Below, piece by piece: positions 58,213 to 64,000 of a stretch of 64,000 nucleotides of DNA. Each line of letters begins with the position of its first letter. Position 1 is the stretch's first letter. Origin of the DNA: Anastrepha obliqua (Eukaryota > Arthropoda > Insecta > Diptera > Tephritidae); the NCBI RefSeq assembly GCF_027943255.1, contig NC_072894.1, forward strand, positions 79,337,601-79,401,600, given 5' to 3'. Below the pieces are notes generated by a model. That model was not told the origin of the DNA and ran no database searches. It saw only the letters and a program-made list of their open reading frames with translations. Made by a program: the position numbers and the translations under genes.

Positions 58213-58338
58213 AAAGTGGAAGGACCTACAGATTGATGCCAAAAAGCAGATGGTTTTTAAGAGGAGCTTTTTCATGGCAGAAAAACACTCTGAAGTTTGT
58301 CACAGCCTGCTGAGGGCGACAGCTCTAGAAAAAAAACA
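58213..58338 (-). repeat. SINE internal fragment
   Basis: Minus-strand piece containing GTGGAAGGACCTACAGATTG, AGCTTTTTCATGGCAGAAA and GGGCGACAGCTCTAGAAAAA, internal segments of the tRNA-derived SINE. Both SINE ends are missing. Confidence 0.55.
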
Positions 58339-58360
58339 CCTCTGCAATTATTTATTTATA

Positions 58361-59540
58361 CAGGGTGGCTGATGAAAGCCGCTACCAAAAAAAATTGAAT
58401 CACTTTTTTTCTTTTTAAGTTATCTGTTCCATTTTTGTTTTAATTTGCAGATTGATCTTTAAAATTTATTCAAATGGATAACAGGGACACGCAAACAAGA
58501 ATTTGGATAGTCCGCCGCTATCACGCACTGGAGTCCGTAGTTTTGGTACAGAGAGAGTACAGGCGGATGTTTGGCGGCGATCCCCCGAGCAGATGGACCA
58601 TAATGAGACTGGTGAATAATTTTGCTGAGCAAGGAACAGTCGCAAGAAGGCTTTATCATCGAAACCCACCAGTTCGGACGGAGGAAACGATCGCTGCTGT
58701 AACTGCAGCTATACAAAGCAATCCAAGGGTTTCAACAAGAAGCTTATCTGCTCAACTTGGTGTCAGCCGACAGTCTTTGCAAACAATAATGCACAAAGAT
58801 TTAGACTTATTTCCCTACAAAATTCAAATGGTTAACAAACTGAATGCAGCAGACTTGCCGATTCGCTTGGAATTTTGCCAGAAGATCCTGCAAATGGTGG
58901 ATCCAAAACATTTTAAACTGCCTTTTCATGTCTGATGAGGCCCATTTCGATTTAAACGGCAATGTGAACAAACAAAATTGTCGAATATGGAGTACTTCTA
59001 ACCCACAGATACTCCACGAGACGGAATTGCATCCTCTTCGCGTGACAGTGTGGTGTGCGGTTTCTTCACGCTGTATTGTCGGGCCTTATTTTTTTGAAGA
59101 AAATGGTCACACCGTTACGGTTACTGGAGACCGTTATTTGAAAATGCTGAAAGAATTTTTCTATCCAGAACTACGCCGAAAGAGAATTCCTTTCAACTCT
59201 GTGTGGTTTCAACAAGATGGGGCAACGTCTCACATAGCCCAGACTGTTATGACAGAGTTGCGACGAAAATTTCCCAATAAACTGATTTCAAGAAACTCCG
59301 AATTTCGTTGGCCCCCCAGGTCGCCTGGCCTTACTGCACCTGACTTATTCTTGTGGGGTTTATGTAAACAAGAAGTTTATAAAACAAAGCCAACAAATTT
59401 GGATGAACTAAAACAATCCATTCGGGCAACAATTGCGGCTATTCCTGTCGCAACTCTCAAAGCAGCAATGAACAACTTTTTACTAAGATGCCGCACTTGT
59501 GCCGCACACGACCACTATCGAGCAGCTGAATATTGAGCTA
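58361..59540 (+). pseudogene. Near-complete DD41D transposase, one frameshift
   Basis: The left tip CAGGGTGGCTGATGAAAGCC follows TA at 58359-58360; the matching right tip is not found. Frame 1 starts MDNRDTQTRIWIVRRYHALE at 58474 and carries two HTH regions (ending STRSLSAQLGVSRQSLQTIM) to about residue 149. A 1-nt shift at about 58900-58925 leads to FMSDEAHFDLNGNVNKQNCR (first D), VTVWCAVSSRCIVGPYFFEE, VWFQQDGATSHIAQTVMTEL (second D) and WPPRSPGLTAPDLFLWGL, where the third D is 41 residues on. It ends MNNFLLRCRTCAAHDHYRAA. This copy shows the N-terminal region that the three deleted DD41D elements lack. Confidence 0.85.
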
Positions 59541-59928
59541 TAAAATATGCACTTAACATTAGTCGCTTTATCAATCATTGCTTTCCTTCTTGCTTTTTCA
59601 AATGTATGCCAAAGATAGAAACAAATTATTTTGCTAAAAAGATCGCCAAACCGTGAACAAAATTTATTCAAGTTTTTGGAACTATTCCTTTCGATTTCAT
59701 GTCCGATATCTTAGTGAGAAGTAGTTGTAGGGAGGTCTGCGAAAATAAAAGGAAATTTAAAACTGGAGAGATAAGTTATTCCGTCCATGTCAAAGTTTAG
59801 TCGGGACACAAAACTAGAGAAATAAAGTTTCACATATAATTTTCAATCCCTATACAAAGGTTTTTAACTGAGATACAGCTTTGAAAATCACTGAAGTTGG
59901 GTTTTTTTGTTTTATTCCTTAATTTTAG
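59541..59928. other. No gene recognised
   Basis: Searched for the right TIR of the DD41D element without success; AT-rich DNA. Confidence 0.4.
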
Positions 59929-60178
59929 CGGCAGCCGAGACTACCATTCGGAGTACGTAGGTTCGAATTTCCGTAAAACACCAAAATGAAAAAAAGTTTC
60001 TTCTTCCTAGGCAGGCAATGTCAAACCTCCGAGAGTATTTCTGCCATGAAAAAGGTCTTCATAAACTAATCTGCCGTTCGGAGACGGCTATTTGGCTATT
60101 TGTGGAAAAATATGAAGACGCACAGCAAAAATTGGAGGGGGAGCCCGGCCAAACACCTAACGGAAGTGTACGCGCCAT
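59929..60178 (+). repeat. SINE copy with head deletion
   Basis: The plus-strand copy begins GCGGCAGCCGAGACTACCAT, lacking about 14 bp of the A-box region. It then has GTAGGTTCGAATTTC (B-box), AGGCAGGCAATGTCAAACCT, ATTTCTGCCATGAAAAAGGT, and ends GGCCAAACACCTAACGGAAG then TGTACGCGCC with a T-rich tail. Confidence 0.8.
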
Positions 60179-60773
60179 TTTTTTATTTTTTTTTTTTTTA
60201 ATTCAATTTTTGATTCAATTTCAAATCAGACAAATGCTTACTTATTTATTTCGAAATTAAAATATTCCTTCAATATCAAAGGGTTTTTTGGTAATGCATA
60301 TTGTTTTAGTTATAAGCAATTTCGGAATAAATTTTTAGGTAAAAAATTTTTCATATGCCCACAATCGTTCAAAAGGCGACAGAAGGAACTTCAATATATA
60401 TTTTTTTATTAATAGTTTTTAACAAAAAAAAAATTAAAACCTTTTCTGGCTGCGTGTCCAACTAGCTTGATTTTGTTTCAATTGGTTTTAAAAATTATTC
60501 TTTAACCTTTAAAGTTCAGTTAATAAATAAAAAAATATATATTTAGTTTCGCTAATTTTTTCAGTTTAGTTAAATTTTGAACTAAATTACGTTTTGATGC
60601 TCTAGACGCTAAAGTGGTTGACGAAAAGGCTAACAGTTACACATTTTTCAATGCATTCAAGTTTTTGATACGCCAGTACATATTTTTAATTTCTCCGGAC
60701 TCGACTTCCGACACATCAGTAAAAAAACTAAAAAAAAAAAGTAATAGACGCACCCACGATGCACAGAATGCAG
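60179..60773. other. No gene recognised
   Basis: AT-rich DNA; nothing supported. Confidence 0.4.
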
Positions 60774-60955
60774 AGGAGTGGCCAACATCAGACCGTTAAC
60801 CGGTTCTCAGCGATTTTGAAGTAATCGGGTGACTTAACCGGGGTCATGACAGCGGTTTGATTACGAAAAAACTGAGGTTGTGTTGGTGAACAACGAATGA
60901 TTCGACGATTGCGTAATCTATCATCCATCAGCTAGACCGGTATCTTATTGGCAGC
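60774..60955 (+). repeat. Dispersed repeat R1, copy 3
   Basis: Links the other two copies: GTGGCCAACATCAGACCGTT is shared with 16745 and GGTCATGACAGCGGTTTG with 39512. Class unknown. Confidence 0.55.
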
Positions 60956-61689
60956 GTATGTTGAGTAATTCAGCAGTTACAAAAGATTAAGAAAAATACA
61001 ATAAACATGTACCTATTTTTGTGCTTTATTACTATATTATAACAGCGCTCCACGCGCTAGTTGACATGGTTGAGAAATCACTTCACTATAAGGAATACAC
61101 CCTCGCTGCCTTTCTAGACATCGAGGGTTCAATAATATATATCCGGAGGCTATTATAACTTTGCTAACGGAAATGGGTGTAAACAGGGCACTAGTCTCGT
61201 TTATAGAACGAATGCTGACTGGGCGAACGATAAGCGCAAATCTGGGTGACACATCCACCAAGAAATTCCCGATCAGGGGTACACAAGGTGGGCTAATCTC
61301 TCCACTTCTGTGGAACTTAACTGCCAATAATCTTCTTCAAGAACTTGAAAAAATGGGAGGGGAAAATAATCTCATATGTCGATCATTTTGTTATAGCAAT
61401 ATCGGGGAAACACCTTCCAACATTATGCGATCTTCAACCAAGATCCCTTAAGAGACTATCACTTTGGTATAAAAGTCGAGGACTTGAAGTAAATCCGGAA
61501 AAAACGGATCTGATACGAGGGGTGCCTTTTATATTTCGGGATTTGGCAACCCTGGTGTTGCAATCTGGCAACTGACAGCTGTATCGCATAGTTTGACATT
61601 TTTTGCCTTTTACGTACTCAGAACGTTTTGAAATACCAGCGCTATTTGTGTTGTTTACAGTAACTTAAAAGATTCATCTCGGTCCAAAA

Positions 61690-62742
61690 ATGGAATTAAA
61701 TCGTGAACATTTTCGTGCGATTATTTTTTACAACTTTCAACGTGGATTAACTCAGCAACATTGCATGGATGAACTTAATTCATTTTTTGGCGATGAAGCT
61801 CCATCAACGACCAGTGTTTATCGATGGTATGGTGAATTCAGTCGTGGTCGTAGTTCACTCCAAAACGAATTTCGTGAAGGTCGTCCAAAATCAGTTGTTG
61901 TTCCGAAAACCATTGATGCTGCCCGCGAACTGATATTGCAAGATCGACATATGACCTACCGTGAGATAGAGACAATCTTAGGCATTAGTGTGACCAGCAT
62001 ACATTCAATATTGCATAAACATTTGACTGTCAAAAAAATTTTTTCGCGTTGGATCCCACACAATTTGTCTATCGCTCAAAAAAAGGCTCGTGTCGATTGG
62101 TCGAAGGAAATGCTCAAAAAATACGATCGCGGGGCTTCGAAACATGTCCATGACATCGTGACAGGCGATAAATTATGGATTTACGTGTATGAGCCCGAAA
62201 GTAAACAGCAGTCGACTGTATGGGTGTTTCAAGATGAGCCAAATCCAACAAAAGTTGTTCGCGCACGAAGCACTTCCAAGCAAATGGTCGCCTGTTTTTT
62301 CGGAAAAACTGGACATGTCGCAACCGTACCTCTAGAACAACGCAGAACAGTAAATTCTGAGTGGTACACAACCATTTGTTTGCCAGTTGTCTTCCAAGAA
62401 ATTAGGAAAACCAATCGCCAAAGACGGATCCCTATTCACCAGGACAATGCGAGCTCTCACATATCGGCTCAAACAACTGCATTTTTGAGCACCCAAAACA
62501 TCGAATTAATGGGTCATCCGCCATATAGTCCTGACTTGGCACCGAATGACTTCTTTTTATTCCCGTACGTAAAAAACAAACTGAGAGGTCAACGTTTTTC
62601 TACACCTGAAGAAGCGGTTGCGGCGTTCAGAATGCATGTTTTGGAGGTACCTCATTCAGAGTGGCAAAAGTGCTTCGACAATTGGTTCAAACGCATGCAA
62701 AAGTGTATAGATCTTCATGGAGAATATTTTGAAAAACAATAA
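61690..62742 (+). CDS. Mariner transposase (DD34D), intact
   Basis: A 350-residue protein, the usual mariner length. It is expected to bind the element's TIRs and cut and rejoin DNA at TA sites in the nucleus. HTH1 spans about residues 10-50 (YNFQRGLTQQHCMDELNSFF, SVYRWYGEFSRGR), a GRPK linker is near 64-67, and HTH2 spans about 75-112 (REIETILGISVTSIHSILHK). WIPHNL at 121-126 corresponds to the WVPHEL motif. The catalytic triad is D160 (VTGDKLWIY), D252 (PIHQDNASSH) and D287 (YSPDLAPNDFFLFP), with 34 residues between the last two. The TGDEKW motif is TGDKLW here, a small deviation. The ATG at 61690 gives the expected N-terminus. Codon use is ordinary for the region. It is the only complete large coding frame in the window. 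Confidence 0.95.
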   Translation: MELNREHFRAIIFYNFQRGLTQQHCMDELNSFFGDEAPSTTSVYRWYGEFSRGRSSLQNEFREGRPKSVVVPKTIDAARELILQDRHMTYREIETILGISVTSIHSILHKHLTVKKIFSRWIPHNLSIAQKKARVDWSKEMLKKYDRGASKHVHDIVTGDKLWIYVYEPESKQQSTVWVFQDEPNPTKVVRARSTSKQMVACFFGKTGHVATVPLEQRRTVNSEWYTTICLPVVFQEIRKTNRQRRIPIHQDNASSHISAQTTAFLSTQNIELMGHPPYSPDLAPNDFFLFPYVKNKLRGQRFSTPEEAVAAFRMHVLEVPHSEWQKCFDNWFKRMQKCIDLHGEYFEKQ

Positions 62743-62743
62743 A
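62738..62743 (+). promoter_or_regulatory. AATAAA overlapping the transposase stop
   Basis: The TAA stop (62740-62742) lies within AATAAA, so the polyadenylation signal appears to begin inside the coding sequence. Seen directly; function inferred. Confidence 0.55.
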
Positions 62744-63801
62744 GTGATTTTCGATGATTAAAATTTGTTTTTGTTCTCTATTCCCGAAATATAAAAGGCA
62801 CCCCTCGTACTATTTAGAACAAAACATAAAACACCTGCTCTTAAACACATAGTCCTAGGAGGGAAACCACTTAGAGTAACAGAAAAGGCGAAATATCTGG
62901 GACTTGTAGTGGAAAGGAAGCTAATAGAGTCGCAGATAGAGTACGTAAATCTATGATGGCATTGTATTCCTGCGGAAGGCTAATTGGAAAGAAATAGGGA
63001 AAGAAATGGAACGCAGAATGATATACTGGCTGTACTATGGTATTGTAATAAGGTGGAATGCCTTTGAGAAGGGGGTGAACATCAAAAAACTTGACAAGGT
63101 TCAGAGACTAGCATCTAGACTAACAGGAGCGATGTCAACCACACGATGGAAAGCATTATATGCGACATTAAACTTCCTGCCGGTAGATCTGCAGGCAAAA
63201 TATATTGCGCGTAGCACGGAAATAAGGCTGAACACTCTAAGTAAGTGGTCAAATAAGAGCTACGGTCACGGCAAAATCCTGGCTGGCACTTCGGAGATTC
63301 TCGGATTGGTGGACTATGCACTCCCGCCTACACTTGCCATTACAACGTTCACGACCCTCCTACCCTCAAGGGAAGAGTGGGAACGGGACGATGTAAGACA
63401 GGGCGAGTCTATCCATGTATACACAGAAGGATCAAAGCTGGTGGGCAGGGTGGGCGGAGGTGTATACTCCGAGCATCTGGGGATCTCCTTCAGTTTTCGG
63501 CTCCCCGACTCCTGTAGTGTGATCTCTTAACGAGATGGCTGAGTCATTTCGCCTAAGGATAATATGGGTTCCTGGTCATCGCCACTTTGAGGGTAAGTGT
63601 AGAGCCGATGAACTAGCGAGACTCGGCACCAAGTTGACCGATGAGTATATAGACAATGACATAGGCATACTCTTACAAACATGTAAGCTACTTATCATTG
63701 AAGAGCCTGAGTGTCTCCCACAGGACAACCGCTTCAACCTAAGCTAACCTACTATTATTATCTTTTTCCCCGTAGTGCCTGATATGGAGCAAAAGGCCTC
63801 G

Positions 63802-63830
63802 AATTATTATTATTATTTTATTTTTATTTT
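63802..63830 (+). repeat. ATT/TTTTA microsatellite
   Basis: (ATT)n run followed by TTTTATTTTTATTTT, close to the end of the LINE and possibly its 3' tail. Confidence 0.6.
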
Positions 63831-64000
63831 ATACCTATTGTAAATATAAAGAAAACATATTGAAAGGTATAGCCTGAAAAAATTTCCAGCAAATCCGCAA
63901 GCAAACTTAAAACTTTTTTTTTGGAATTTACACATAAATTTGTTTCTGGAAACATAAAAGATAAGCGTCGTACAAAACAAGAAAAACATAAACCCATTAG

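Larger units (their letters stand above)
61516..62807 (+). mobile_element. Complete mariner, possibly active
   Basis: A 1,292-bp element with identical 26-bp TIRs beginning CGAGGGGTGCCTTTTATATT, flanked by TA (61514-61515, 62808-62809). It contains one uninterrupted transposase. The host LINE frame is restored by removing the element and one TA (DLI then LFRT). All parts expected for autonomy are present. Confidence 0.95.
61045..63760 (+). pseudogene. R1-like LINE split by an intact mariner
   Basis: ALHALVDMVEKSLHYKEYTL AAFLDIEG opens the RT region in two adjoining runs. MGVNRALVSFIERMLTGRTI, RGTQGGLISPLLWNL, SYVDHFVIAISGKHLPTL (YVDD changed to YVDH) and SRGLEVNPEKTDLI follow. The mariner (61516-62807) interrupts, and the frame resumes LFRTKHKTPALKHIVLGGKP, EKAKYLGLVVERKL, then post-RT TRLTGAMSTTRWKAL-type sequence. 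RNase H follows: ESIHVYTEGSKLVGRVGGGV (D changed to E) and FRLRIIWVPGHRHFEGKCRA. The middle of RNase H is deleted at about 63531. Several stops and frameshifts. Confidence 0.8.

Noticed and set aside
1..64000. CRISPR arrays, bacterial operons, rRNA, tRNA genes, LTR retrotransposon gag-pol
   Set aside because: None seen. The direct repeats are minisatellites or transposons, and the tRNA-like boxes belong to SINEs.

Overview
The window looks like AT-rich insect chromosomal DNA, most likely from a fly. It holds a dense collection of insect-type Tc1/mariner relatives, non-LTR retrotransposons and a Helitron. A tephritid fruit fly is my best guess, from the tRNA-type SINE and the DD41D (rosa-like) mariner relatives; that is inference and no species marker was seen. 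There is no rRNA gene, tRNA gene, CRISPR array or operon. Only one short stretch (3187-3382) looks like a host exon, so the region is intergenic or a very large intron filled with transposons.

Layout. 0.4-5 kb: three broken LINE 3' halves (jockey/CR1-like, R1/I-like, RTE-like) and two SINEs, one with its target duplication inside a LINE frame. 5.3-8.3 kb: a maT-like element, a deleted mariner and a MITE whose end has become a minisatellite. 9.8-14.7 kb: a TTAA-flanked element holding a mariner, then a mariner holding another mariner, then a LINE piece. 15-21 kb: mostly unassigned, with a long A-rich block. 21.3-23.4 kb: a DD41D element and a Helitron 3' end. 25.6-32.2 kb: LINE RNase H remnants, a LINE split by a nearly intact mariner, and a second full-length mariner killed by stops. 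33.1-37.6 kb: a nest of a LINE containing a DD41D element and a TTAA element, beside a mariner containing another TTAA element. 40-46 kb: a long hairpin, a pogo-like element, DD41D, mariner, Tc1 and Tc3 remnants. 47.5-52 kb: two LINEs, each with a TTAA element. 53-57 kb: LINE pieces, a small MITE and a sixth TTAA element. 58-60 kb: a nearly complete DD41D transposase and SINEs. 61-63.8 kb: a LINE carrying a complete mariner with an open 350-codon transposase.

How the parts relate. Autonomous or once-autonomous elements (mariner, DD41D, maT, LINEs, Helitron) sit with non-coding elements that must have been moved in trans (TTAA elements, TA-flanked MITE, SINEs). Reading frames of interrupted hosts resume across single copies of TA, TTAA or an 8-bp duplication, so many insertion events can be ordered. 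The most unusual item is a family of six non-coding TTAA-flanked elements of about 660-800 bp. They share one conserved end module of about 180 bp and have divergent interiors and tips. The only element that appears coding-competent is the mariner at 61516-62807.
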